From: Prinsepia uniflora
Lineage: Eukaryota > Streptophyta > Magnoliopsida > Rosales > Rosaceae
Direction: 5' to 3'
Assembly: GCA_032719365.1 (NCBI GenBank)
Contig: CM064862.1
Span: 59,425,840-59,489,839, forward strand
Length of the DNA: 64,000 nt
Part shown: piece by piece, positions 22,992 through 35,291 of the stretch
Layout: each line of letters opens with the position of its first letter
Position numbering within the stretch: the first letter of the stretch is position 1
The notes under the pieces: generated by a model
Databases searched by the model: none
What the model saw: only the letters and a program-made list of their open reading frames with translations
Told to the model about the DNA's origin: nothing
Program-made: the position numbers and the translations under genes

Positions 22992-23342
22992 AGCCAATAT
23001 GGGTATAATGACCAATACAATTTTAATATTGATGAGATCGACCAAAAATATAAGAAAGTTGAGATTGCTTTTAGAGAATTTGCAAATGAATATAAATCTT
23101 CTCTAGATTTTCTGATTCAAAGTTTGCGTGAGTTTGCATCCAATTTGGATATAGATGAAAAAACAAGCCTAGAGGTAGTCGAGGTTAATAACCAAGACGT
23201 GATCCAACATGAAGCAATCATTCTAGAAGTTGATGACTAAAAATTAAATGCGAACGAAAGTATGGTCATGACACAATTTGAGCCAATCATGGTAGATATG
23301 ATTGTAGGTGATAATGGAGATGTAATGAGACCAAAACAATAG
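22992..23342 (+). pseudogene. Decayed ORF inside the non-autonomous element
   Basis: Open frame 22992-23240 without ATG, rich in charged residues (AFREFANEYKSSLDFLIQSL, LREFASNLDIDEKTS). It ends TAA at 23238-23240 and continues in frame to TAG at 23340-23342. The sequence looks protein-like and probably helical, but I cannot place it in a family. It may be a gag-like remnant. Confidence 0.4.
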
Positions 23343-24748
23343 TTGGTCAATTTTATTAGTCCGCGATCAAATGTCAATATTGATTAGTCAAATAGACTTG
23401 GGGGCAAGGAGATTCGGCCAAATTAATGGCCAGAAATAAGTTTGCTTGTGTTAATCACATTAGTACACAAATTCATTGCCTTCAAAATCATGAAATGAAT
23501 GCAGAAAATAAGAAAGGTTTCAGGCTTGGAATAAAACATGAATGGCCACCACCGAATTATCATTATCAAAGATTTTAAAAAAGACCAAATTTGGTAATTA
23601 GTGTGTCCAACAAAAAAAATGCAAAAATATGTAATTCATTTCTTAGTAGATAAAGAGAGGTACAAAATAAAAGGATTTCTCAAGTGATCCAGGCTTAGCC
23701 AATTATTGGCTAAATTGCTAGGATTCCATTAGTTAATCCTAATTACAATATAAAGAAATTTCCAAGTAAAACAATTGTGTATTCATACTTGCTTCTTATG
23801 AGATTTTATACAAGTGATAACCATAGCCAATCAATGGCTAATTAAGAGTATTAGTTTCATTATTTTTAACACTCTTTTTGGTGACGTTAATGCAAAAGAG
23901 GGAAGAATTTGTCTTCCTAATTTGACAGTGTGGTGTAAATAAATTCATATTTATGAAGATGATTTCGTCTATGTGAATTTCAACCCTAGCCATTAAATGG
24001 GAAATTTGCATTCCTAATTTGATAGTGGCCAATATAGAAAGATTTAAAAGGCCAAATATGGAATGTTAGAGTGAATTATTCATATAAGCAATTTGTTTGC
24101 AAGCTAAAGAGCTTAACTATGATGCTCCAAAATTTTACAAGATTGTAATATCACCACTAAGCTTGTGAGGCTGAATTGCACGGCTTAATAAAGAAAAACT
24201 GTATCATGACCTAAATTGTTTTAAATCTATGAGTACATTAGGCTGAAAACTAACGGCTTATGGTCGCATAAATTGACCAATAATCCATATCCCACAATGC
24301 TTTAAGTTTTGTTAAAAGAAAATCATGAATCGAGGGGCAATAAGTTTTCATAAACATGTCCCTTAGGAGACAAAGTTCATAAAAACTGGGGGGCAATGTT
24401 TGAGCCAGGTCGTAATCTGACCTCGTCAAATTCAAAATCCGACAATTGGATACTTTTGGGTTCAAAAAAAAAAAGTTAAAGGAAGAAAATACGGCTATAA
24501 GCCCAAAATGATAAATTCGGCCAATCATATAAAAAAAAATATTTAATTAGGACCGCATCTCAATTGGAAAGGTAATTAGAGAAAATGAATATATGGGAGA
24601 AAGAAGTAATCATGATTTAAGGTCAAACATCCATTTATGTTTGAACTCACAAATGGAAGATAATCATGATAATCCGAAGATAATATGGTAAAGATCAACA
24701 TGAAAATGAGATCAAATTACGTCTCAAATCAAACGTATCCAACAATTA

Positions 24749-25400
24749 TGGAATTAAAGCCAACTTTGGCTAGAATCGTTTTGATTGAGGAATCAAAGAT
24801 AATCAACATCAATCATCTCTAAATAAGGAAGTAATCCTGTTAATTGAATTACTTGTTGAGTTGGAATGCATTCAAACCCTATAAATATCAAGTTTTGAAG
24901 AAGAGAAGGGACATCTCTAACACACCACACAACTTGTCTTTTTGCATGCTCTTCAATCCTATTCTATGAGTAGCATAATATAATTTCTAGCATAGTTTTT
25001 TATTTTTCTCATTCTAGTTTTTTTTGTCTTTTCATTCTTACATTTACGCACTTTAAATTTCATACTTGCGTTTCAATTATTTATTTTTTTCAAAATTTAA
25101 TTCACGCACTCCTAATTAATTTATTTTCTTTATACAATTTAAATTTGCCTTTATATTCTTTATTTTAAGCACTTTAATTTATATCGTTATTTTGATTGCA
25201 CTCAAATGATAGCATATTACTTTCTTGCACCCGTTTTTAATTTAATTTACAGTTCTTTCAATTTATTTACATTTTATCGTATTTACTTCCTACTCTTTTT
25301 ACTGTCTTCTTTAATTTTTGTTTTCACAAATTTCATATCAATTGATTGTTCATTTGAAGCCTTGACTCGAGGTAGTGAAAGAATCTAGGCCAAGAAGAGG
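24749..25400 (+). repeat. Right LTR-like direct repeat of the non-autonomous element
   Basis: TGGAATTAAAGCC start and TATA box CTATAAATA at 24879-24887 repeat the 22684 copy. After 24965 it continues as T-rich DNA to a CTCGAGGTAGTGAAAGAATC stretch near 25366. The right end is not defined because the left copy is shortened, so no target duplication can be read. Between the copies (22916-24748) only the decayed ORF and CCAAT dyads are seen. Confidence 0.6.
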
Positions 25401-28170
25401 TTTCTTGCTTGGTCAAACAACCGCTTGGTTAGAAGTCAAATTTACGGACGCACAACACACTTTTACCCATTCACATTTCCACTCAAGCCAATTTGTGACT
25501 TGGTGGTGGCACGCCTGCGCACTTACCAGAAGAAGGATCAAAATCCCTTCGTTGGCAGTCATCCGACCAAAAAAGGGAAACAAAACTTCATATCACTACA
25601 TGGTAGTATATAAATCCCAAATCTCTTCAACCTATAGGATGATAAAAATTGCAAATTTTTTTTTAAAATATTAAAAAGAGAAATACTTTTGTGGCAAGAA
25701 CTTAACTATATGCAAGTTTTTTTTTTGTTTGGAGGCAATGAGATTACAATACACATATTGGGTATCGAACTCACATTTTAGGAGAATCAAATTCAAAAGT
25801 AGCATTATGTTTTTCAAATTTCTCTCTTAAGGACAAATGAATTAGTAGATGTAGGTTATAGAAGGAAGTGGCGCATGAGTATAAAACTATAAACGTTACG
25901 TTTTAAAATTAAGAAAGATATCTTAACGTATGCATTTAACAACACACTATCTCCCTTGCAAGCAAAACGTTAACCCCCCAATTCAAACCGGCCAATTGCT
26001 TAACTCATTTATTTGGCACCCTAAAAGGCTAAAACCAATATATATGTACAAATTATAAACCAAATCTCACTCAAGTCGAACAAAAATACCATATTTTTAC
26101 TAACCAAAAATAATATCTTGTGAAAACTTTGGATATATTTTGTAAACTTGCTTCTCAAGAACACCATCTTTCTTCCAATTCGGTAATTTTTTCGACGACT
26201 TATTCTTCATTCACTGGCACGTTTCACGTTCTTGATTTCTCCTTCAATAATTTTGTTTGACATCCTTGTTTCTGCTGGGTTCTACTTTATCCAAATTTTG
26301 TTGATCTTGGCCTGCACATGTAAAAGCCTAGCTAGGAACCCTTTTATAATCATTATTTTCCTTTTTTTTTTTGGGGCTAATTTTGTGTGTGTTTGAGAGA
26401 TGATAAAAGTGTACGTAAAGTAAATGTGGATTCCAAGTGTATATTTTACTTTACTTTTAATTCCACGTGAACAATAGCGGAGACATAAATTTTGCAGGGG
26501 AGGGCTAATATTTTCAGGTTTAGTTTATTATGAGAAAATTTCAACGGCCTATTAAATAGGTATAAGTTTTTTTTAAAATATAAGTAAAATGGAATAATAA
26601 ACATTATAGACAAATATTAAAAAATATATGTAAACACTATTTGGAAAATTATGCATGTTTCATTTGCAACAAATTCAATTTTCAATATAGAGAATGTAAT
26701 ACGAGAAATGTGAGAGTTTTTATGTTTACAAACACAAAGAAGCTAAAAAGATTAATTTTTCATCATTCCAAAAACTTTCAAAAAAACGGGCCTAATTAAT
26801 TTTTTTTATAATACACATAAAATAGAAAAAATGTGTCCTAACTAAGTTCCGTACTTGCTCATAAAACTAATTACGCTATGTATCTTTTATAGATTGTGTT
26901 ATATATTGTTTATGACGTTCACGATTGGATTCTTGATAAACCTTATGTTTATCTATATATTGTCATAAAATATTTTCAAATAAAAACTCTCTTATAATAA
27001 AAATACATGAAATGAGAAAATAAAATAAAAAGTTAAGGAACAAACTCTTGAAAAATACGAGCAGAGAAATTTAGGAAATACGAAGGGTGGTCCGTGCATG
27101 GGATTGATTATGGAGATTTAACCAAAATCGGATATCTTATCGGTTAATGGGCCAGGGCCCAAGTTATTGGGAACATGTGGGTCTTGATGGGCTAATGAGT
27201 AGGGGTTGATTTTTTGGTTATTTTAGTTGAAAAACAGAATTTGCTGTCATTTTTCTTTTATTTGAACATTTCCATACTGTTATTGATTACAATGAACCGT
27301 TCTTTGACTGGTTAACCCCAAAAAAAAAAAAAAAAAAACTGTTATTGATTACAATGAACAGTTTGTAACGGTCCTTTTTTGTTTGAACAAACAGTAACAA
27401 CTTGCCAAAAACTGCATAATTCTTTTTTACATAAAGGATTGTTGATTAATCTGAAAAACAATCAATCTTTTATTTTTCCCTTAACTTACGTTACATATTT
27501 ATTTTGTATAGAAAAGCACAAAGGAAAATTTTGCCAGAATTTAAATCAGTAGTTTTGTACGTCTTCCAAAATATACAGACGTCCAACGAAGAAGTAGAAC
27601 AAAGCCTCTGTCGAAGTATACAAGTTAGTGACTTTCTATATGAATCTTCAATTCAATTTACATTATTGTTTGTTCAACTACTCTTTTTATTATTACAGGG
27701 AAGCTAGTGCATAATCTATATCATCACATATATATATATTGATTGGTTTCTAACACATGGAGTTATATATGGTGCATAATCTTTATCATTATATATATAT
27801 AATTGCCTTTTAGAATATGTGTGTATATAATCCCATTATATGAATTATTGATCCGATTGCCTTCTCTTTCTGCGCGCCTTTCTATTTTGTTTTTACTTAC
27901 GTTTGTGATATCGATGATACTAATAATTAGTAATCAATCTGCTGTTTTACATATATATTTTCAACCTAATATGAACCATACGTACATATTCGGTGTCCTA
28001 CTCCGAGCTAACAAATAACTGTCATGCGCCCCAAGTTAAAATTAACCTAATTTTCAACCTTTGACTTTGAATGAATCCGGCTTTCATCATCTGCACGGAT
28101 CAGATATATATATATGCATATATCAATACAATCTCCAATTTCTCATTATATTATTGAAATCTTACAAAAA
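25401..28170. other. AT-rich intergenic DNA
   Basis: No gene recognised. A 22-base direct repeat (CTGTTATTGATTACAATGAA core, 27278 and 27340) brackets a poly-A run at 27322-27340. Short ORFs are chance frames in AT-rich DNA. Confidence 0.6.
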
Positions 28171-28177
28171 TTAAACT

Positions 28178-28207
<30 letters not shown>
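28178..28207. repeat. (TA)n microsatellite
   Basis: Fifteen or so TA units about 100 bp before the ATG at 28305. Shorter TA runs stand at 28104-28112. Confidence 0.9.
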
Positions 28208-28208
<1 letters not shown>

Positions 28209-28304
28209 CTCTCACAATTAATGTCTTACATAAATATAATTAACTAAGTTCCTCATGTTGATTTCTTGCTCTTAATTATTGTTTGAGCATCAGCAGGCCT
28301 AGGC

Positions 28305-29084
28305 ATGTCTAGTACTCGTGCTCAGAGTTCCCTTCCGACGTGGCTGTTTCGTGTCTTCCTCTTAGCAGCCCTATTTCATCCCTCTCAGGCTGACGTTGGC
28401 ACTGCGGCTCACTACAGGCCTCCCTATTTGCGTAAGCATACGGCGAGCATTCATAATCTCATTCAACAATTAATTAATATATTAATTAAGCTCTCTATAG
28501 CTCTTTTCTGATTTTTTTGTTTTATGTTTCCAAATTCTTTATTGATCGAGTTATGAATCTTATGATATACGTACATATATGCATGCAGCCATGTAAGGTA
28601 TATAGATATATAATTATAGTTTGCATGCAGCCACCGCCTGCGGCGGAAGAGATCCGTCACAGTTTCCGTCGAGCAACCTGTTTGGGTCGGCCGGCGAGGG
28701 AGTTTGGGACAATGGTGCAGCTTGCGGAAGACAATATCTGGTGAGATGCATAAGCGCGGCGGTGCGAGGAACTTGCGTTGCCGGGCAGCAGACGATTCAG
28801 ATCAAGATTGTGGATCGCGCACAATCTTCCGTTTCTCGGCCTTCAAGAAATGCTGCCACCATCGTCCTCTCTGCAACTGCATTTGCTGCCATTGCCAACT
28901 CATCCGCTAACTTCATTAACATAGAATTCCAACAGTAAGTAGTTATAACTTTGCATCTCTTATTTAGGGTTCGTTAATTAGATTATCACTATGTTTTTTT
29001 ATTTACAATTTTCGTCACTTTTGTCGTCTGCGCGATATGAAAATTAATGATGAATTGTAATTTGTTTCCATTTGCAGGATTTGA
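28305..29084 (+). CDS. EG45-like domain / plant natriuretic peptide family protein
   Basis: Three exons by splice signals: 28305-28431 (donor C|GTAAGC), 28631-28934 (acceptor GCATGCAG, donor CA|GTAAGT) and 29078-29084 (acceptor TTTGCAG, giving the last G, Ile and TGA). Phases agree and the product is 145 residues. A signal peptide is evident (FRVFLLAALFHPSQA, about residues 11-28), then ADVGTAAHYRPPYLPTACGG, the conserved SNLFGSAGEGVWDNGAACG, and a C-terminal NIEFQQI. This is the small double-psi beta-barrel fold related to expansin N-domains and barwin. Relatives are apoplastic, acting in water/ion balance or pathogen response. Four Cys are seen (TAC, AAC, VRC, GTC); the Cys pair often present after the DR motif is absent (DRAQSSVSRPSR), as in the blight-associated p12-like branch. 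No break seen. Confidence 0.88.
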
Positions 29085-29701
29085 TGAATTAAAAAGAGAT
29101 GGCGCGCGTACACACACATATATATATATAATATTGTTTAATGAGCTTGGCAGTATATAGGCCGGGACGGGGCCGCAACTTGGTTTTCTAGAAGATCGAT
29201 CGAGGGTGGAAGGTCAATTTGTTTGGTGGGTTGTATGTTTATTTTCAGCATTTTTTTAAAATGAAGTTATTGATGAAATATATACACAAATAACCGCCCA
29301 CATGTATTTATTTATAATATATTCATATAAAATAAGTTACAACTGGTTATTTTTACCAGTTTTTTTTTTTATTTACAACTGGTTACTACTTCCATACTGA
29401 GTTTAATTTGCTGTAAATTTAGTTATGCCTATTTTTTGGCGTCGAGTTCGGTTTTGTAAAATACAAAAACGATATTAAGTGTGTACGTATAATTTTTTTA
29501 CTTCAATATTATTGTAAAAAAGGCCCCAAGGCGTTAGGCAAGTTGATGGAGGGTTAAATTGGGACAATGACTTCCAGTCTATAGTCTATAGTAGTCAGTG
29601 TTTTGTTGCCTTATTCCCAGTGTATAGTTTGAAATTTGAATCTTGTAATCTGTTACTAGTCCGACTGCTATTGTATATAGGGAGAACTACTGAGAATTCA
29701 C
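29085..29701. other. 3' flank of the EG45-like gene and AT-rich DNA
   Basis: Likely 3' UTR followed by AT-rich sequence. The last 200 bases before the copia gag fragment (GTCTATAGTCTATAG repeat near 29577) may be an LTR or leader remnant, but no boundary is visible. Confidence 0.45.
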
Positions 29702-30091
29702 ATGGCATCCCTATCCTATAGGTTCACACAAACTCTTCCCCCTCCTTTTTTTCCCTTCTCCCCTCTTCCCCGTCGAACTTGTTTTCCCCTGCAAATTCGA
29801 TCCTTTCAAATGGCCCCCACCCAAGCTACCCTCAAGTCCTCCACTGCAAATTCCTCCACCACCACCACCCCAAATATCTCAACCTTTGTCTCCGTGAATA
29901 AGCTCACAAAAACGAATTACCTATTTTGGAAGAGTAAGGTCAAACCGTTTTTACTTGGCTACAATTTCTGGAGATACATGGATGGGTCTTATCCGTTTCT
30001 TGCTCCGCTGAACTTTTTGCTTTGTTTCAATCAGCCCCCTCCGTTAGAAATTCTGTTCAAAATTAAGTCAAGTATTGATGTGGCAAAGTAG
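29702..30091 (+). pseudogene. Ty1/copia gag N-terminal fragment
   Basis: 129-residue frame. The part VNKLTKTNYLFWKSKVKPFL followed by WRYMDGSYP is typical of the N-terminal Gag region (UBN2/DUF4219-like) of plant copia elements. A Pro/Ser/Thr-rich leader precedes it. The frame stops at 30089-30091 and neither the rest of gag nor pol follows, so this is a truncated remnant. Confidence 0.75.
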
Positions 30092-32598
30092 GATCCATCG
30101 TTAGCTTTTTCTTTTTAAAAAAAATCTGAATAGTCCATGCAATGGACGGCAACAGCCACAGGAAAATACAGCAAAGAAAGCAATAAACACCTACGTGAGA
30201 TGGAAGTCCGAGTCCATCATTATTTAATACAAACATTAAAAAAGATGGAAGTCGGTTCTCTCATCAAATTTTCCCTCACCATTCACAAGTCTCTCATCAA
30301 CAAGTCCACCAAGAACAACCACTCCATGTGTTTCCAACTCCTCTTTGGAATACCGAACTCATTTGTATATTTGTATATTTTCAGATACAGCAATTCGTTG
30401 ATAATGTCCTTTGGTTGGGTTGGAGCAGTCAGAATATTTTTGTTTTCTTTCTTTTGTAGTGATTGGAGTATAGAAATGCCTTACATGGCTATGCAATATA
30501 AATCGAAATTGTTTCCGGACTACATTATTTTTCTTTTCGTGCTTTGTTTTGAGCGTGAGACTCAGAGTGTGTTGAAAGGTTAGAAGGTTAGTCTATACGC
30601 TTATTTCTTTGGTGAGATCATTGCCATGTATCATACCCGGCTGCCCACCATCGCTGCCTACACCTGTCCGCCCACCACCGCCAAAAGCCTAACACCTCTG
30701 GCAAACCCTTGAGAAATTAAAGTTCCTACCACGAGGACAGTTTCGGTAACGGGCTTGGTAGTGAAGCAATTTATATCCCACATCGGTTGGTGCTCAAACT
30801 TCTCTACGCTTTATATTGCATCAGGAGAGTAACAGGTGCACCTTGGGGTGTTGTGGGATCGGGAATCACACGCGCTATGAATACCCTAAACCCATGATCC
30901 TGATTAGCGGGCCTAAATGTTGGGGTCTTTGCCCGGTGTTTCCCCCGTGCGGTTAAAAAAAGAAACATCGACGCTCCGCGTGTGCATTTCCGGTGTTGAT
31001 AAGTTCCCCTCGAGAGGTTTGTAGGTTGAGTGCTGCCACCACAGAACAAGGTGTCTCGCGGTTACTCTTTGTCCTCGCCTCTCGAGCACCCCACCCTTTT
31101 TTCTTTCAGCAGGAACGTGGATCCAGTTGTTCTACCTACAGAAAGGAAGTTGATTGTGCGACTTTCAACACCAACACCAATCTTTTCTATTCGACTTTCA
31201 ACACCCACTTGATACAATATCGTTATTCATCATCTATCTATTTTTGTAACGTATGTTCATACTAAATTTTGCGTATTTCACTTACTCCGGGTTTGATCTT
31301 CAGCCTTCTTGTCTCCTTCGTCCGTGTCGTTTTTCCTGTAACCAAATATTGCACATGGCTAGTGGTTATTCAAACATTTTGTAACTTCTGAAAAACAGGA
31401 CAATTAGGACTAGTTGTATGATTTACCCTGTCATTGGTGATATTGATGTTTGGGTAGGTGCATTTGATGTGTGCTACTCACCACGGGTCTTTCTACGTTT
31501 GAAGGTTTTAAGATGACAGTTGGGTTCTTGATGTTTAGGTAGGTTTTGTTCATTGGCCTCTTTCTTATCATCGTCATTTTGAATATGGCAGGGTAACATC
31601 CGTATTTCGATGGTTGATTCTGGAGTGGGCGGATGGATTGGCTAGTTACAGATTGGTGAATACAGGGTATGACGAAACTTTTGGTGTTTGGGAACTTCGG
31701 TTGCAACTGGATTGGAGTTGGCGAATGGTCATTTTGCTCAATTTTAATATAAACCTCAACCTCAACTCGAGCAATGTGCAGATTGGTCATTTTGCTGGCA
31801 CTTGCAACATTGTTTTGGTGAGAAAGACGAATTTTTTTACTTGCTCTTTTTCAAAATTACCGCCAGTTTTCAACCCTTTTAGAAAGCAGTTAAATAGTTT
31901 AAAATGATTATAATGGCCCCTCTAATTTTTTAAAATAATAACATTGTGGAATTTTTAACTGTCTTGAAAAAGTACAGGAAATTAGTTAAAACAATAAAAT
32001 AAAGATGGAATGTGACTCTTAAATTTGTAAACAAATAGAATGATAATCAGAGGAGGATTTAGTTCTTCATCCATAACATAGTTAAAAATAAAAATATGGA
32101 TGAAAAATCAAGCAAGATAATAAAAAATAAAAAATAAACAGTAGTCCAAAGAACATGAAAGGAAGCAAGAGTTAAAAACCAACACAAAAAGAGCATGCCA
32201 ATTAATGAAACATAATATGTTTGTACTATTTTTATTCTGCATTTCAACTACAAACCAACACAACATGCCTACACATTACTAAAAACACGTCCTGTCACAA
32301 CAGATATAAATCGAATCCCGCAAAAGACAAAAACAGGAATCAATTGAAGAAAAGCATGTAGGAAATTGAAACCAAATGTTTAAAATATCCTCATCAACTA
32401 TTGAGCGGGAAAAATTATATGCAAATCATATTAAGTACAAATGCTGTAATATTAAGATGCCTTCGTCAATGGAAAAACATGGAGAATAATTGGAGCGCAA
32501 ACCGTCAACAAATGAGGAATTTTCGTGGTCATGTTAGAGGCGGAAAAACATAAAGAAAACTCCCTTAAATTCACTAACATCAAACTTTTATTTAATAG
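30092..32598. other. Intergenic, possible LTR remnant at about 30770-31260
   Basis: No gene recognised. TATCCCACATCGGTTGG at 30775 is a phrase often met in plant copia LTRs. The following 480 bases are richer in GC, but TG/CA ends and a second copy are not seen. At 32229-32285 is a block repeated at 35967-36030. The remainder is AT-rich and featureless. Confidence 0.4.
32594..32598 (+). other. Target-site duplication, left copy (AATAG)
   Basis: AATAG directly precedes the LTR start at 32599 and recurs at 35715-35719, directly after the far LTR end. Confidence 0.9.
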
Positions 32599-33021
32599 TG
32601 TTGATGCACGAAATGGATCAACTTAGTCCGTGAAGACCGCACACATCCAAAAGACACGAGATGTACATGATTCACCCAAATCGGGCTACGTCCACGGTGT
32701 TGCTCTATTCTCATTAATGATATAAGTGTTTGTACATGATATAAGAGGCCTTGAGCCTTAGAGAAAGAATAAGAATATGGAGAGAAGGAAGAGTTTATCT
32801 CTAGAGAGAGAGTGGGATCCCCCAAATGAGGGAGGGAGCTCCCTATTTATAGGAAATGTCTAGGTCTAGGTGATGAGTCTAGTAATGGGCTTTAAGCGTG
32901 GGCTTTGTTGATGGGCCTAGTCCAGGTGGCCTTCTATGTTGTGATGGGCCATGATGGTGGGCCGAGCTTGGTTCGAGTGATCTTTCGAGTCGTAGTCGGG
33001 TCGGTCGATATGGTATCAACA
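32599..33021 (-). repeat. 3' LTR of the minus-strand non-autonomous element
   Basis: 423 bases ending TGTTGAT/ATCAACA on either strand; about 98% like 35292-35714 by eye. Minus-strand TATA box CTATAAATAG at 32843-32852. Just inside at 33022-33039 the minus strand reads AACTTGGGGGACTTC, a polypurine tract, which sets the orientation. Confidence 0.92.
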
Positions 33022-33146
33022 GAAGTCCCCCAAGTTATTGACTGAGATGGATTTCCTCGGTCGAGGACTTGTAATCCAGGCCGATGCATGTCGACCGGTT
33101 AGAGAAGTATACCTCCTAGTCCCCAGAATGCAGATCAGAGCATCAG

Positions 33147-33745
33147 ATCAGTAGCTACTGGTTGTGTTTGCTGATCGGAGCATGCTTCCCGGAGGAAGTC
33201 GAATGGAGCGTCCGATCAGTAGCTACTGATAGCGTTTGCTGATCGGAGCATGCTTCCCGGAGGAAGTCGAATGGAGAGTCCGATCAGTAGCTACTGATAG
33301 CGTTTGCTGATCGGAGCATGCTTCCCGGAGGAAGTCGAATGGAGAGTCCGATCAGTAGCTACTGATAGCATTTGCTGATCGGAGCATGCTTCCCGGAGGA
33401 AGTCGAATGGAGAGTCCGATCAGTAGCTACTGATAGCATTTGCTGATCGGAGCATGCTTCCCGGAGGAAGTCGAATGGAGCGTCCGATCAGTAGCTACTG
33501 ATAGCGTTTGCTGATCGGAGCATGCTTCCCGGAGGAAGTCGAATGGAGCGTCCGATCAGTAGCTACTGATAGCGTTTGCTGATCGGAGCATGCTTCCCGG
33601 AGGAAGTTGAATGGAGAGTCCGATCAGTAGCTACTGATAGCATTTGCTGATCGGAGCATGCTTCCCGGAGGAAGTCGAATGGAGCGTCCGATCAGTAACT
33701 ACTGATAGCGTTTGCTGATCGGAGCATGCTTCCTAGAGGAAGTCC
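33147..33745. repeat. 68-bp tandem array, nine copies
   Basis: CTGATCGGAGCATGCTTCC recurs every 68 bases from 33171 to 33715, nine times. Each unit holds the perfect 16-bp palindrome ATCAGTAGCTACTGAT. The period is not a multiple of three and there is no coding sense. Confidence 0.95.
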
Positions 33746-34187
33746 TCTAAGTTGATTTAGGTAGATTGCCTCAAGGGAGGACTTGTAACAAGATTGCACT
33801 GATTGAACAACTTTGTTTATCAATCTGTAGGTGCACTATATCCAGTCCCCTAAGTCCTCGGTTGAGGTAGGATGTGGAGGAAAACTCGTGTGATGCACTG
33901 TACTTGGACGATCGGCTAGGAATGTCCATGGTCGACCGAGAGCCATTTTCAAGGTGAGGGTATGTTACCTTGTACTGGGGATGTCTGTGAGCTCATGATG
34001 CGTGCATGCTGATGCATATGGCTAAGATCCAATGATGTGGATATGATGCTTATGTGTCATGGGCGATGATGTGAGCATGAGTGCACATGATGATGCGCAT
34101 GATGTTTCAATTATGCGACTCATGTATAGTAAAGGGTGACAATAAAAGATTAACTCACCAATTGTGATGCCTTGGATGACCAAGGGG

Positions 34188-34744
34188 GTAGGCCGACCAA
34201 AATGAGGGTTGGCCGACCAAGGGTCCGTTGAGTGGACAAAGAGGAGGCTGCATCAAGGAGGTAGACCGACCACAGTGAGGGTTGGCCGACCAAGGGTCCT
34301 TTGAGTGGACAAAGAGGAGGCTGCATCAAGGAGGTAGACCGACCACAGTGAGGGTTGGCCGACTAAGGGTCCGTTGAGTGGACAAAGAGGAGGCTGCATC
34401 AAGTAGGTAGACCGACCACAGTGAGGGTTGGCCGACCAAGGGTCCTTTGAGTGGACAAAGAGGAGGCTGCATCAAGGAGGTAGACCGACCACAGTGAGGG
34501 TTGGCCGACCAAGGGTCCTTTGAGTGGACAAAGAGGAGGCTGCATCAAGGAGGTAGACCGACCACAGTGAGGGTTGGCCGACCAAGGGTCTGTTGAGTGG
34601 ACAAAGAGGAGGCTGCATCAAGGAGGTAGACCGACCACAGTGAGGGTTGGCCGACCAAGGGTCCGTTGAGTGGACAAAGAGGAGGCTGCATCAAGGAGGT
34701 AGACCGACCACAGTGAGGGTTGGCCGACCAAGGGTCCTTTGAGT
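34188..34744. repeat. 73-bp tandem array, about 7.6 copies
   Basis: GTAGACCGACCACAGTGAGG units begin at 34188 (diverged), 34261, 34334, 34407, 34480, 34553, 34626 and 34699 (partial). The minus-strand ORFs over it only translate the repeat. Confidence 0.95.
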
Positions 34745-35270
34745 CAAACTTGGCGGATCCTCGCACGATGAGGTGGCCGATCGGCCTGGTCGTCGTGCGA
34801 GTTTCCCCACTTCATGGCTAAGCAAGGTAGATGGAATAGGCCGACCAAGATGAGATGTTGGTGTACCTAGAGGTTGGATGATCATGGATTTTTTTAATTT
34901 GGAGGTGAAAGAAACCGATCGGCATAGGCACCGTGTGGAGTCTCTCCTTGACTGGACGAGCAAGATTTATAATAATAATATTTTTTTTTTTGAAGTTGAG
35001 GTCGATCGGTTAGGACATCGTGCGAGCCCTCAAAGATCTGTTGACTGATTTTGTGAGAACACAAAATGTGTGCTTGCATGTGGCTTGTTTTGATCAAATA
35101 TTCAATTCACTTTGGAGTGGTTTTGAACATTCAATTTCTCCCACGTATTATGAGAGAGATTCTGACAGAGAGGTTTTTCCCTTGTGTGAAAGGCATGGAT
35201 GATGGTCTCGAATTTGTGGGTTTCAGCGGGTAGGAAAATAAGAAAGAACCGACATAACTTCTTGTATCGA

Positions 35271-35290
35271 TTCCCACAGATGGCGCCAAA
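35271..35290 (-). other. Primer binding site of the minus-strand element
   Basis: On the minus strand TTTGGCGCCATCTGTGGGAA follows the LTR end by one base. TGGCGCC-type primer sites are typical of Ty3/gypsy elements outside the chromovirus branch (Tat-like). Confidence 0.85.
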
Positions 35291-35291
35291 C

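Noticed and set aside
30770..31260. Possible solo copia LTR
   Set aside because: One familiar phrase (TCCCACATCGG) but no TG/CA ends, target duplication or second copy, so it is mentioned only as part of the intergenic entry.
31030..31265. Plus-strand ORFs of 60-90 residues
   Set aside because: Overlapping frames without motif in a region with LTR-like composition.
33147..33745. CRISPR-like regular repeat pattern
   Set aside because: The 68-bp units are tandem without unique spacers and sit in a plant retroelement; not CRISPR.
34545..34963. Minus-strand ORFs of 73 and 90 residues with repeated GRPTLTVVGLPP
   Set aside because: They translate the 73-bp tandem array; the period is not a multiple of three, so no repeated protein is encoded.
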